Below, in pieces: positions 1-10,895 of a stretch of DNA of 64,000 bases. Positions within the stretch are counted from its first letter, which is position 1; every line of letters starts with the position of its first letter. The translations under genes were made by a program, and so were the position numbers. The stretch is from Liopterus haemorrhoidalis (lineage: Eukaryota; Arthropoda; Insecta; Coleoptera; Dytiscidae). The notes under the pieces are model-generated. The model saw only the letters and a list, made by a program, of their open reading frames with translations, ran no database searches and had not been told where the DNA came from. Location: assembly GCA_963971575.1 (NCBI GenBank), contig OZ020625.1, positions 16,081,829 to 16,145,828 on the forward strand, read 5' to 3'.

Positions 1-271
1 TCCATACACTATAATTCTTTTAACAAAATTCATCTAATATTGGAAGATTTTTCTCTGAATGACAACCATACACACAACAAGGAGTATTTAATCTTGATTT
101 CTTAAATTTATCACTTTATTCGTAAAAAACGGAGTAAGAATGGACAGAAACAAAAAAACACATGCTGAACTATATGTAAACAATGACAGTATACTTTTTA
201 GAAGTTTTCGCTTTATTGCCGCTAGAGGGATACGCGTTAATTTGAGTCACCAATCTAGAGTCACTGCCAAG

Positions 272-803
272 CAGAGATGGGCGTCTACGCGTAAATTTAC
301 CGTAGACAGCGTAGAGAAGTGTAGACTGTGTAGACACGTAGAATCTAGCGTAGAATAATGAAAAACGAGGTTATGTAACGTGTAAAAAAATAAAATACCG
401 CCAGTTTTAAGCAGAAGAGCCAGTAAAGAACTCAAATTTAATATTTTTGACAGCTTCCTGATTAAAACAACTAGTAACTTTTAATTTTAATTTTACTTTA
501 GTAGTTCATACAGACAGAAACCAAGTAATTTATATTGTCCATAACAACATACGATTTGTGAGATAACATTTTTGGAAGCAATATATGTAATTAGAATTAC
601 ATAAAATTGAAATAAACATAAACATTAAAGTAAACTATTTAAACTATTACCATTCTATTATTTCAAATATTACATTTTAACGTACTGCGCATGTACAGTT
701 TACATTCTACATTCGACACGTAAACAAAAGCATATTCTACTTGACATGTTTACGCGTAAAATCTATATTAGTCTACATCATGTATTCTACGCGCCCATCA
801 CTG
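272..803. mobile_element. hAT-type MITE with 8-bp TSD
   Basis: Non-autonomous DNA transposon. It begins CAGAGATGGGCG and ends CGCCCATCACTG, which are imperfect inverted repeats. The 8-bp duplication CTGCCAAG lies immediately outside both ends (264-271 and 804-811), the size made by hAT transposases. Both subterminal regions are rich in GTAGA/TCTAC words, a possible array of transposase-binding motifs. No transposase is encoded. Confidence 0.85.
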
Positions 804-811
804 CTGCCAAG

Positions 812-1434
812 TGATACAACGGAAACTTAAACTACATTTCTACCTCAGTGATGCATTTGAAAGAAAGTAGCAACCATTTCGTTCATTTTCGTTAAGGCCC
901 ATTTAGACTTTAAAATTAAACAAATCTATTTTAAAAATAATTAAAACTAAATAGCCCTTAGATATATCCGATTTGCCCCTTAAATATATGTAAATTAGTC
1001 AGATTTGAGGAATATAGGCCGATGTAAAATATATATATAAATCAGATTTGAGGATTTATAACCTACCTTTTACACAAGCCATTTATAAATATATGTTTTA
1101 TCAATTTAATGAAGACTTATATACGAAGCAAATGAAGAAAAAAATCGCTGGGATTTTTTAATGTAAATTTTATCGTGATATAGTTTTTTTAAAAATAAAT
1201 AGGAGCTCTTAGTACTCAAATAACGAATAAAAATGATTATCAAAAGACTTTTTATCAATAAGATATTCTTAGACATCCAGCATTCTGTTGGCTTCTTACA
1301 CGCTGAAATGTGTAAAAAATCACACTTAACATACATTTTTGTTTGTATTATGTTCCAAGATACAGATACCTTAAAGGTAAGATGCGTCAGTGCTTATATA
1401 AAAATGTATGTGAAGTGTGAATTTTCACACATTG
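812..1434. other. AT-rich stretch, no gene seen
   Basis: Low-complexity AT-rich sequence. No supported exon, RNA gene or repeat boundary is seen, though the right part may be flanking debris of the repeat that starts near 1435. Confidence 0.5.
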
Positions 1435-1789
1435 CAGGGTTTCGCAGGTATATAATAAGTGAAGGCGGCATGCTGAGTGTGTAGGACAAATTTTGCTTTG
1501 TAGTAACCACGGAAAAATGAACGATCTTTTTAAAATAATTTATCGTCTGTTAATCTCAGAGCTTTAAAAACAAATTTTATGTTAAAATATTTTTTTGTTA
1601 ATTTTAATTCGAATACCTAATATCATTATTTAGGTTTCTAAATAAGTGCAGTATTTTTTTTATATAACAAGGTTCATTAAGATTTTGAAAATTGGGCCTA
1701 TGGCTTTCATTGGTTGTCTTAAATCATACGTCTTAAATCCGCCCTCTGGCTTCGTATAAATGACACAGAATGAAAATATAATTCCAATT

Positions 1790-2625
1790 GGTTATTTATT
1801 TATTTATTTATTTATTCTTTGGAACATAAACAGGACGAGCCCAGTAAAATGTTCGCAAGTTAATTACAAAAAAAAATATAATATAAATACATAACATTAT
1901 AAGTTTGAGATAACACATAAATTATACAATAAAAATAATAATAATTACAATAATTACAGAGTAATACATGATAGAATTAGTTTTGAAGCTTTAATTTGAT
2001 AGATTTAACAAAAGTATTAATGTTAACATTATATATTTCTATGTTAGAAAAGAAATTGTTGTAAGTGGAACAGAGACGGACAATGGGAGAATTTTGGTAA
2101 GAGTTAGTATTAGCAAACGGAATACTAAGTAGAGATAAAGCACGCGTGTTATACGTTTGAACATGAATGTTAAATAAGATAGAGAGATTTTCACAAATTA
2201 ATAAGTTATTAAGGATTTTAAACAAAATTTTCATGTCCGATAAAGTGCGACGGTCCTTTAGAGTTAAGAGATTAAATTCTTTACAATGATGATAGTAGTT
2301 GTTTTGAGGATTGCAAGCATTTGTTTTAAATGACAGATATTTAACAAATTTCTTTTGTATTTTTTCTAATTGATTAATATAAATTTCATAAGAAGGATTC
2401 CAAATGACAGATGCAAATTGAACATTACTTATGACGTAGGCGAAATACAATGACTTTAAAGCAGTTATTGATTTGAAATGTTGAGTTGATCTTATTACAA
2501 AACCTAGCATCTTAAAAGACTTAGCTGTAATCTTGCTTATATGTTCGCTGAAGGTTAAATTTGAGTCGAATAAAACTCCCAAATCTCTTACAACGTCGGT
2601 TCTAGAGATTAAATTTACGCTCTTT
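1790..2625 (-). pseudogene. 5'-truncated LINE, C-terminal reverse transcriptase region
   Basis: A 201-residue open frame (2582-1977) matches the C-terminal part of Jockey/CR1-like non-LTR retrotransposon proteins. It contains GVLFDSNLTFSEHI, a TAKSFKMLGFV stretch and an FASVIWNP motif, followed by the usual terminal segment with SPIVRLCSTYNNF. The catalytic reverse transcriptase core is missing, so this is a 5'-truncated, non-autonomous copy. It ends on the left in a (TTTA)n run (1791-1815), the 3' tail as read on the - strand. It sits inside the repeat copy at 1435-3316. Confidence 0.75.
1791..1816 (-). repeat. (TAAA)n LINE 3' tail microsatellite
   Basis: Run of TTTA units on the + strand at the 3' boundary of the - strand LINE. 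Tetranucleotide tails of this type are typical of Jockey/CR1/I-group LINE 3' ends. Confidence 0.8.
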
Positions 2626-2676
2626 ACAAATTAATTTAAACATAATAAATATGAAAAAAAAACAAAAAATAAAATT

Positions 2677-2757
2677 GACTCCACAAGCCAGGAACGAACC
2701 TGTGTAGTGAATAACGATCCTGTGTGGTTGTCGAGCAACTGAGCCACTAGACCACCA
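2677..2757 (-). repeat. tRNA-like (SINE-type) segment within composite repeat
   Basis: Read on the - strand, this begins GGTGGTCTAGTGGCTCAGT, like a pol III A box region. About 50 bases on it has GGTTCGTTCC, like a B box. The equivalent position of the 56560-57590 copy has GGGTTCGAATCC. It does not look like a folding tRNA gene. A tRNA-derived module inside the repeat is the best reading. Confidence 0.45.
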
Positions 2758-3235
2758 AACACTTATCAAGTTAGTGTGTTATAAGAGTATAACATGTATG
2801 CATCGTCAACCAAAAAACACAAAAAATGCGTTATTTTCCGAAAACATAATCTGATCAAAAATTCCTGTTGTACTATTCCGGTTCACACCATTATACATTA
2901 CTTAGAATTTTTTCACATTTTTAGTTTAAACCATCTGGGCTACAGGGTGTGGGACAAAAATTTTTTTGCACAATTTTGGCAAAAATCGCCTCAAAATAAT
3001 TTATTTTGCAAAAATTAAATTTTGATCGTTAATCCACGTACTAAGGGCTTTCATTTGATACCCTACTCAGAATTTAAAAAAAATATTTTTTTTTTCGATG
3101 AGCAAATATTTGTTTATATTTTTAGGGGGATATGTTTTTTAGATGTTTTAGTATTTTTCCTATGTGCGGGTCAAAAAGTTGTACAAGCATGCCAATTTTC
3201 AACTCTCTAGGTTTAGCCGTTTGGCTACAATTTTT

Positions 3236-3262
3236 ACCGAACAGACAGACAGACAGACAGAC
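3236..3262 (+). repeat. (CAGA)n microsatellite near repeat end
   Basis: Short run of CAGA units about 50 bp inside the right end of the composite repeat. Equivalent runs occur in the copies near 26480 and 57507. Confidence 0.85.
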
Positions 3263-3489
3263 GACAAAACGACGGTATAAGGGTTTTTTGGTCATACCTA
3301 CAAAACCCTAAAAATGGAACACACTTTGAACACTTGTAAATAACAATATTTTACTTTAGCGTCGTTTTAAAAATATAATTGCAAAAAAATTCTCCTAATT
3401 CGTAAAAAATGATGCACCCTATATAGTAGTTTTTCCCAAACATATCTAAGTCGGACAAATCTCTGAACAATGTTAACAATTATTTTCAG

Positions 3490-3757
3490 GTCTCCCCAGT
3501 GTTGCGCAATCAGGGAGCGATATGTTCAGAATGTTGCAATAAAGTGGATGGCTTCTATGAATTCCGTGAGCAATACTTGCGGAACAGTCAAATATATATA
3601 AATTATACATCACAACTGAGTTCTGCCTCTGAAACTCGTGGAGAGTTGTGTGTTTATTTGACGGATTTCAAAAACGAACAGAAACAATGTTTGGGGGCCT
3701 TGGAAGAGTACTGTCATAACAGTGACTCAGTGAAAACAGAAAAGGAAGACTGCACAG
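3490..3757 (+). CDS. ZAD-C2H2 zinc-finger gene, exon with second half of the ZAD
   Basis: Internal exon, acceptor TTTTCAG|G and donor ACAG|GTATTG, entering in phase 0 and leaving in phase 1. Its first residues carry a C-x2-C pair (ICSEC) followed by FYEFREQYLR. This is the pattern of the second half of the zinc-finger-associated domain (ZAD), a dimerisation domain of insect C2H2 transcription factors. The rest is a polar, acidic linker. The exon with the first CxxC pair and the start codon was not found: the sequence upstream is filled with transposons, so the 5' end may lie outside the window. ZAD identity is by eye but specific. Confidence 0.7.
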
Positions 3758-4392
3758 GTATTGTAGCGGCTGTCCCATTTAACTGGGAATGTATGGCGAT
3801 CTCTAAAACTACCAAAAATACCACTTCAGTTAAACTAGACCAAATTATCTATATAACTAGTGCAGCTCAATGGCATTTTTAAAATGCATAGCAAACTAGA
3901 TATAAGCAAAAAACTAGTATTCGCCAAATTGAATTTTCCCTTATAATTTTTGATGTATTAAAAAACATATACTACATTAAACTAAACTTTCTTCAGTCAA
4001 CTATTTGCTTACTTTCCAGTGCTGCTGTAAAATTACTGATCATTTTTATTTATTATTAATAACTTAAATGTTTCTTGGAGTAAGTCGTGTCTCTTGCAGT
4101 TTTTTAGATCCCTACATATTCCCGGTTAAATAGGACACCCAGTATGTCAATATAAGACATTTTTATTATATCATCAGCCTTATTTATTTATCTTTGCTCT
4201 ATTTTGAAAATTGTAGGAGGTGCAAAAGAAGTTGAATAATTAGTAAATACATAAATATTTGCTAATATAATGAATTAAACTTTGACTGGCATACTGATTA
4301 AAACTTTAATAATATTGTTTATTTCATATTCCATTATTTATAGAAAGAGACTAGTTGTAGTTCCTTTAAATTAAAGTACGTGTTTGTTCCAG

Positions 4393-4563
4393 GAACGAAT
4401 TTGAATGATGGCGCAGGTGGTGACATACATCCTGATGTCACCAGAGACGGCGATGTTAGCGATATTATTAAAGAAGATGTGGATGTTAAGACAGAATATG
4501 AAGATATGACTGATGACTATATAGTGATGGCTGGGACAGAGCATATAGCTGCATGGGAGAATG
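4393..4563 (+). CDS. ZAD-C2H2 zinc-finger gene, linker exon 1
   Basis: Acceptor GTTCCAG|GA and donor AATG|GTCAGT; phase 1 in, phase 1 out, joining cleanly to the previous exon to complete a glycine codon. It encodes about 57 residues rich in Asp and Glu (for example IIKEDVDVKTEYEDMTDD) with no recognised domain. Such acidic linkers between ZAD and fingers are usual. The frame, splice sites and phase all agree with the flanking exons. Confidence 0.7.
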
Positions 4564-4739
4564 GTCAGTAACGGGCACATTTAAAACTAACTTCTACTGA
4601 TGACTGTTATTCATATTTCATTGTCACAGTCTGTTTATTTCAGACGAATTGGGGCAATGATCAGTAAACATCTTAAATAAAATATATATTTTGCAGTGAG
4701 TAATTCGTTTATATTTCACTGATGATGTGTTTATTTCAG

Positions 4740-4874
4740 GTATCACAAATGGAGTTACAGTTGTCGTTTATCATGATGGGATGAACACAGAAGAGACTGT
4801 CGTCAAGTCTGAACCTGTGGACAGCAGTGAATGTGAAGGAAATGTACTAGCAAGTACAGCTGTTTCAAACATTG
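4740..4874 (+). CDS. ZAD-C2H2 zinc-finger gene, linker exon 2
   Basis: Acceptor TTATTTCAG|G and donor ATTG|GTGAGC; phase 1 in and out. About 45 residues, including VVKSEPVD, which fits the sumoylation consensus (hydrophobic-K-x-E). That consensus is common in linkers of repressive zinc-finger proteins; modification here is inference. The exon is too short to be seen as a long reading frame but its splice sites are strong. Confidence 0.7.
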
Positions 4875-5018
4875 GTGAGCAGAGCTAGCTTTATTAATAG
4901 CTTAATGCGTACATCACGCCCCTTGTACTGTACATCTCGGGCGCCTAGTACTGAAAAATTCACAGACACAATATCAACTATGTCAATTGTTCAGTAACTA
5001 TAAGTGTATATATTTCAG

Positions 5019-5177
5019 AGAGTCGCGATACTGGGTTGACATATATCATTTCATCTGCTGACGACATGTTCCAGTATAACTACAAAACTAATATAATCCT
5101 CAATGAGGAGATTGATATCCAGACTGAATGTGGAGATGACAGTGAATATGAGGAGAGTGCAGCTGCGCAAGATACAG
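5019..5177 (+). CDS. ZAD-C2H2 zinc-finger gene, linker exon 3
   Basis: Acceptor TATTTCAG|AG and donor ACAG|GTCAGT; phase 1 in and out. It encodes about 53 residues, acidic at the C-terminal half (ECGDDSEYEESAAAQD). The following intron (5178-7737) holds LINE debris and is the longest of the visible introns. Confidence 0.7.
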
Positions 5178-5374
5178 GTCAGTCAATATTTTAATATTAT
5201 TGTACTAGTTGTGAGCTTCCAATACTGATATTTCCAGTTTCTATTTACTGAGTACATGCACAGGATCACAATGAGTAATAGTTTGCTAGTTGTAGTAATT
5301 TGTTAATATAATTTATCCAATAAATGATTTAATTCTTATCGACCTCTCACAAACTCTAATATAGAAATATTGTT

Positions 5375-6760
5375 TCTTTGTAGACTCTTATCTTTCATCA
5401 GCCAATATACAATCTTTACTTTATTTCAACATGGTTTTGTTAAATATAAATCGACCACAACAGCCATTTTTTCATTTCTCAATTCCATGCACAAAAACTT
5501 AGAGGCAAAATCACATTGCTTAGGCTTCTCTTACGATTTTATTAAAGCCTTCGATTTAGTCCATCGCTCCATAATAGGAATTAAATTAAAGGACATCGGT
5601 AGTGTAGGTCCACCGCAATCGTGGCTCTCATTATTTTTTTCTTATAGAGAGCAAGTTGTTTCTACTAGCCAAAAACATATTGTTTTTTGTTATTTTTTTT
5701 TCTGCCTGATAACCGGGCAAGCCTAATAACAATATCGCACTATTTACATATAAAAAAATTTAATTTAAATTATGCCAGTGACATAATATTTTCTATATCT
5801 AAACAGAGTATCATAGCATAAAATCATAAAATACAAATACTACAATAGACATTATTTCAAAACTAGAGAGAAATTAGTAATAAAAATAATAATATACATT
5901 AATATTAATAAATTCTAAATAAATTACAATAAGGGAAGGTGTTTTTTAAATTGATTAATATTGTACAAAAAATATCAGGATAATTCAGTGAAATTTTAAT
6001 AAATTGTAAGCAAATTCTATTGAGTGGGGAATTGTATGCAGAGTTAGTTTTATTTAGTGGCAAAGAAAAGAACTCGTTATTTCAAGTGCAATGTAACGGA
6101 ACACGCATATACAGTTACTTTAAAAGTAAATTAAACTATTTAACAACTTATATAGAAATGTCAATTTCAAATATCAAATAATAATTACAAATCTCATAAG
6201 CGACAGTGTAACAAAGGAGTTCCACAAGGTTCTATACTTGGTCCAGTATTATTTCTCTTGTATGTAAATGATTTACTTTCATTATTTCCAAATAATGCTA
6301 TTTGTAATACTATTTTGTATGGGGGTGACACTTCACACATTACTACATATTGTGGATGCATCGTCACTAGCTCTGGATGGTAAAAATAACTTAGTAGCAA
6401 TGAGTCGGTAGTGTTTTGAAAATAATCTCATGCTGAATACCGAAATAAAATTTATCCTCTACTTCTCCATGAACAGAACAATGCACTTATTGCCGACCCA
6501 TATTTTCACTTGCAATGACAAAAAAAAAAAGATAGTGTTCGCAATCTCCAAAATTTTTGTACATAATAAGTGATAATCTAAACTGGATAAGCACGTGGAC
6601 TATTTGCTACCTAAACTTAGCAAATCTTGTTATATATTGAACAAGCATAAGGATATGGTTTCTGCAAGTACACTCAGAGCTGCTTACTTTGTAATATTTC
6701 ACGTAACAATGTGCTATGGCATTTTGTGTTGGGGTAGATCACGTGTATCGTAAAAAGATT
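5375..6760 (+). pseudogene. LINE reverse transcriptase pseudogene, interrupted
   Basis: Non-LTR retrotransposon fragments in the + direction inside the last zinc-finger intron. About 5375-5680 encodes the FSYDFIKAFDLVHRS block (RT motif with the first catalytic Asp region). From 6190 the frame resumes with [20 protein letters not shown]. The expected YADD catalytic box reads YGGD, so it is inactive. Further C-terminal sequence to about 6750 is broken by stops and frameshifts. A (TTTA)n run at 6803-6833 probably marks the 3' tail. A second LINE fragment is inserted antisense at about 5680-6188. Confidence 0.75.
5680..6188 (-). mobile_element. LINE 3' fragment inserted antisense in the RT pseudogene
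   Basis: Translating the - strand near 6080-5935 gives LPLNKTNSAYNSPLNRICLQ and a following hydrophobic tail, the C-terminal end of a Jockey/CR1-like LINE protein of a different family from the host copy. The left boundary (5679-5701), read on the - strand, is an A-rich tail. It splits the + strand reverse transcriptase between its SYREQVV and GVPQGS blocks, so it is the younger insertion. Confidence 0.55.
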
Positions 6761-6802
6761 TTCTCCACGACCGTTAGAGAATTTAACAATTCTAAAATCA
6801 AT

Positions 6803-6833
6803 TTTTTATTTATTTATTTATTTATTTATTATT
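6803..6833 (+). repeat. (TTTA)n microsatellite
   Basis: Tandem TTTA units downstream of the LINE pseudogene. Plausibly its 3' tail; otherwise a simple repeat. Confidence 0.75.
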
Positions 6834-6839
6834 AATTAA

Positions 6840-7737
6840 TATTCTAAAACAAGAGTTGGAATGTTATTTTAAAATACTTTTCTTCTTATGCATTTTGCGT
6901 GTATTTCATTCCTTCAATAGTTAAGGAATAATTATTTCATGCTTGTTGTCAGTTGTTATTGTTCACTATAAGGTATACATTATTCCGCGCTGAAAGTAGT
7001 GCGGACGGTATCTGTGACGTATGGATACATTTAACAAATGTATATACAAAGTTTTTTTTTAAATATACTAACATAACTTACTAAAAAGTAACAAGTAAGT
7101 GGCCGATGTGAGGAAAATTAAACTAAAATTAAACAAAAAAAAAAAGTAAAAAAATAAGTATAAATAATTAATTAATTTGGTATGTAAAGTAGGGTCTATG
7201 ACTCGGTTGGAAGAGAAAAATTGCTGCTCGTGGCTTCTCACGGTCACCTGCGGCTCGCGCTCGGAATGTTCCACTCGCATCGAATTTTCTCATTTCAACT
7301 TTGTAGTTTCAATACTATTCTAGTTCAAATTCTCACTATTCGCATAATAGCAGGTGTCCCTTTAGATCATCTTGCAGCTCCCTTTTTCCAGTTTTGCCTG
7401 AATTAACTCTTCCATCTTTTTATATATTAGAAGTCGTAATGTTTGTTAAAAATAATCCGTAACTTATCGCTATTCATTCATTTCCATACTTATCATACTC
7501 GCAATATATAGCACTGCACTGTACAGTAAAGATCCCCACTTTATGGCTGTAACATTATGTTACATGGAAAACTATTTTGTTAACTCGTGTGGTTTCAGTT
7601 CGTATTATATGTGTCATCTTGACTAAACCTCATCATTTAGGTAATGTGTTATTGGTTAAATAAATGTATTATTTATAAGAAAATAACTATACTTAAACAA
7701 AGTTTTTTCTCAATAATCAATGCAAAATTGTTTGCAG
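6840..7737. other. Intronic sequence, no further feature seen
   Basis: Remainder of the last visible intron of the zinc-finger gene. AT-rich, with no supported exon. It ends at the acceptor TTTGCAG at 7731-7737. Confidence 0.5.
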
Positions 7738-8867
7738 CTAGTGAAACATCTTCCAGTGAATCAGATGATAGTTGGGAGCCGTTGGCCATAAACAAGCGTA
7801 AACAACCCACAACAACAAGGTCATCACATTTCATAAGACACAAGAAAATGCATTCTGGAGGGAAACCATTCAAATGTGATCAGTGTGATAAAGCATTTAC
7901 AAAGTCTTCAAATTTGATTACTCACAAACGAACACATTCTGGAGAGAAACCATTCAAATGTGATCAGTGTGGTAAAGGATTTTCAGTATCTTCAAATTTG
8001 ATTCGTCACAAACGAACACATTCTGGAGAGAAACCATTCAAATGTGATCAATGTCATAAAGCATTCTCAATGTCTTCACACCTGGTTACTCACAAACGAT
8101 TACATTCTGGAGAAAAACCATTCAAATGTGATCAATGTGATAAAGCATTTTCAACGTCTTCATATCTAGTTGTTCACAAACGATTACATTCTGGAGAGAA
8201 ACCATTCAAATGTGATCAGTGTGATAAAGCATTTACAATGTCTTCAAATCTCATTACTCATAAACGATTACATTCTGGAGAGAACCCATTCAAATGTGAT
8301 CAGTGTGATAAAGCATTTTCAGTCTCTTCAAATTTGATTACTCACAAACGATTACATTCTGGAGAGAAGCCATTCAAATGTGATCAGTGTGATAAAGCAT
8401 TTTCACAATCATCACATCTCATTACTCACAAACAGGTACATTCTGGAAAGAAACCATTCAAATGTGATCAATGTGATAAAGTATTTTCACACTCATCAAA
8501 TCTCATAAAACACAAACGAATACATTCTGGAGAGAAACCTTTCAAATGTAATCAGTGTGTTAAAGCATTTACCGATTCATCATATCTCATTAAGCACAAA
8601 CGATCACATTCTGGAGAAAAACCATTCAAATGTGATCAGTGTGATAAAGCATTTTCACACTCATCAAATCTTATACAACACAAACGAATGCATTCTGGAG
8701 AGAAACCATTCAAATGTGATCAGTGTGTTAAAACATTTATCTATTCATCACATCTCACTAGGCACAAACGATCACATTCTGGAGAAAAACCATTCAAATG
8801 TGATCAGTGTGATAAAGCATTTTCAGTGTCTTCAAATCTCATTACTCACAAACGAGTACATTCTTGA
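7738..8867 (+). CDS. ZAD-C2H2 zinc-finger gene, terminal exon with 12 tandem fingers
   Basis: Acceptor TTTGCAG|CT in phase 1, matching the upstream exon, so translation does not start at the in-frame ATG at 7644. After a serine-rich acidic start (SETSSSESDDSWEP) comes a half finger lacking its Cys pair (SSHFIRHKKMH). Twelve C2H2 fingers of exactly 84 bp follow, with core FKCDQC..AF...S.L..HKR.H and the linker HSGEKPF. Helix positions -1, 3 and 6 vary from finger to finger while the rest is almost fixed, as expected for a DNA-binding array grown by recent duplication. TGA at 8865-8867 falls in the linker where GGA would normally be. Confidence 0.9.
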
Positions 8868-9315
<448 letters not shown>

Positions 9316-9330
<15 letters not shown>

Positions 9331-9790
9331 GCGTGTGCGTTTGCGGTAGCGTGTTCAAGTGTATGTCCGTGTGCGTGTTCCTTTTAATTTTGCGTGGAGA
9401 ATATAGGGCCCCTATTACATCGATTTCAGAATGTATGTAGGATTTTGCGTAGGCAAAGATTCACAAAAACTTGTATGCGATACGTTAGTTCTATGGTTAT
9501 TATCCATGATTCGCATCCGTAAACCAATACAGATTTAACATGTATATTAAAGAGTCTGATATTTATGTTGTCAAGCATAGTAAATGCTCCCAGTTGTGGT
9601 GAGGGATAAAGCCTAAGATAGTATGAAACAAATGCTCTAATGCCTATTTATAGATACCTGAAAATCCCGCAACAGATTTTGTTCTAGAAACTGTTTTGAA
9701 ACATGTACTGATTGTTTTTTTTTTAATGTATATTTATGATATTTTTTGTTTTAATATAGACATTTCATTTAAATTGTAACAGACATGGTT
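9316..9790. other. Downstream of zinc-finger gene; GTGCGT-rich start
   Basis: Opens with a short run of GCGTGTGCGT-like words (about 9316-9390). Nothing else is identifiable, and no convincing polyadenylation site was fixed. Confidence 0.35.
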
Positions 9791-9794
9791 TTTA

Positions 9795-10140
9795 GGGCTT
9801 TGTAGGCATAACAACCAAAGAACCCTTCTAGCGTCACTTATGTGTATGTTTGTCTGCCTCCACGGTAGATATTGTAGCCAAACGGCTTAGCATAGAAAGT
9901 CGAAATTTGGCATGCTTGTACAACTCCAAAGATACAAGTACATATAAGTAATATATTAGGAAAAATACTGAGAGTGCAAAAAAAAACATCCTGAAATAAA
10001 TATAAACAAATATGTATTTAATGAAAAAAATATATATATATCTTTTATTAAATTTTGAGTGGCATCATATTATACCTCTCAATGCGTGGTTTATGTGATT
10101 TTCGTAAAAAACCTCCCACCCTTTCTCTCAGAGGGGTTGA
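9795..10140 (-). repeat. Interspersed composite repeat, copy 2 (partial)
   Basis: Begins AGGGCTTTGTAGGCAT, the family end in inverted orientation. It continues with the conserved AGCCAAACGGCT and GGCATGCTTGTACAACT blocks. It is truncated, with no CAGA run. Confidence 0.6.
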
Positions 10141-10830
10141 TTTTATCTGCAATGAACAATATTTACGAATATAATATAATTTTTGTTGAATTGTTAAAAA
10201 CATATATAATTAACAGTAATTTAGATAATCATTTAATTTTATTAATAAAATGTGTGAATAATTTTTATTTAATGTTATTTGTATTTATATTATTGTAAAT
10301 TTTAATAAATATATTTCACTTAAAAGATTACAGACATGGTTTTATGTAATCGAAGAGTAATCACGTATTCTACAGCTGTTGGTGTGATCACGAATGCTAT
10401 TGCCCTATGGATGGAACGCTACTTTCTGCAGCTTCTCTTGTTAGGAGTTTGTATTTTTATTCTGCATTTTTTGGTTAGGTGCAGTATTCTTCTAACGTCT
10501 TCATCCAATCCATTTTCGTGGTGCGTGCCGATGCTTAGTTTTCCTTAAATACTACAGCTTATTGATTTTGTGTTTAAAATGAAAATACTGTAATTTTAAT
10601 TTATGGTGCGATTCTGAAGTAATATGTTACGGCGATGTTCGTCGGATACGGCCGAAGTTGAACGATGTTAGAAAAACGGTATCCTGAAGTCGCGCTATGT
10701 TTACATTCGTCGATGTAAGTTAACCTTTTAGTGGTTAGAATAACCGCTAGCAAATTGCTTGACGGAATTGAGAGTAGAGTGGTGTTAAATGTTATTTTGA
10801 ACAGATTTTTATTATTATTAACTAAAATCA
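10141..10830. other. Mostly AT-rich; GC-richer block near 10620-10730
   Basis: No supported gene. A locally GC-richer segment with several CGATG/ACGGC words (about 10605-10735) precedes the candidate small exon at 10837. It could be promoter or transposon sequence. Confidence 0.35.
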
Positions 10831-10836
10831 TTCAAA

Positions 10837-10895
10837 ATGAATCATGAAATTATTGCATTGTACGCATACTTGTTTGGTGAAGAATATTATCGAAG
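10837..10895 (+). CDS. Candidate first coding exon (19 residues)
   Basis: ATG in a reasonable context (TCAAAATGA) opens a frame of 19 codons, starting MNHEIIALYAYLFGEEYYR. It ends at a near-consensus donor CGAAG|GTAAGTG. No partner exon is seen; a transposon-like end (AGGGTTACCAA) starts 18 bp downstream. The short acidic N-terminus recalls first exons of HARBI1-like Harbinger genes, so this may be part of a transposon rather than a host gene. Low confidence. Confidence 0.25.

Larger units (their letters stand above)
1435..3316. repeat. Interspersed composite repeat, copy 1, split by a LINE
   Basis: The same repeat family is seen nearly uninterrupted at 56560-57590 and inverted at 42996-43890. 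Its outer ends look like imperfect inverted repeats: GGGTTTCGCAGGTAT at the left, and at the right the complement of GGGTTTTGTAGGTATGACC. A CAGA microsatellite lies just inside the right end. A - strand LINE fragment interrupts this copy (about 1790-2625). Superfamily is uncertain; the CAGA array plus ACCCTAAAAA end also recalls RTE-type 3' ends in other insects. Confidence 0.6.

Noticed and set aside
140..358. CRLC motif in a + strand frame, resembling the start of a ZAD
   Set aside because: It lies inside the hAT MITE 272-803, in GTAGA-repeat sequence. The match is by chance and no splice donor joins it to 3490.
2677..2757. tRNA gene
   Set aside because: Only A- and B-box-like parts are present; no acceptor stem pairing, and it lies inside a repeat.
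7644..7737. Start of the zinc-finger protein at the in-frame ATG
   Set aside because: The splice acceptor at 7737 matches the phase of the preceding exon, and the residues before it have no similarity to the family.
7860..8867. CRISPR-like array
   Set aside because: The 84-bp period is coding zinc fingers in a spliced eukaryotic gene.
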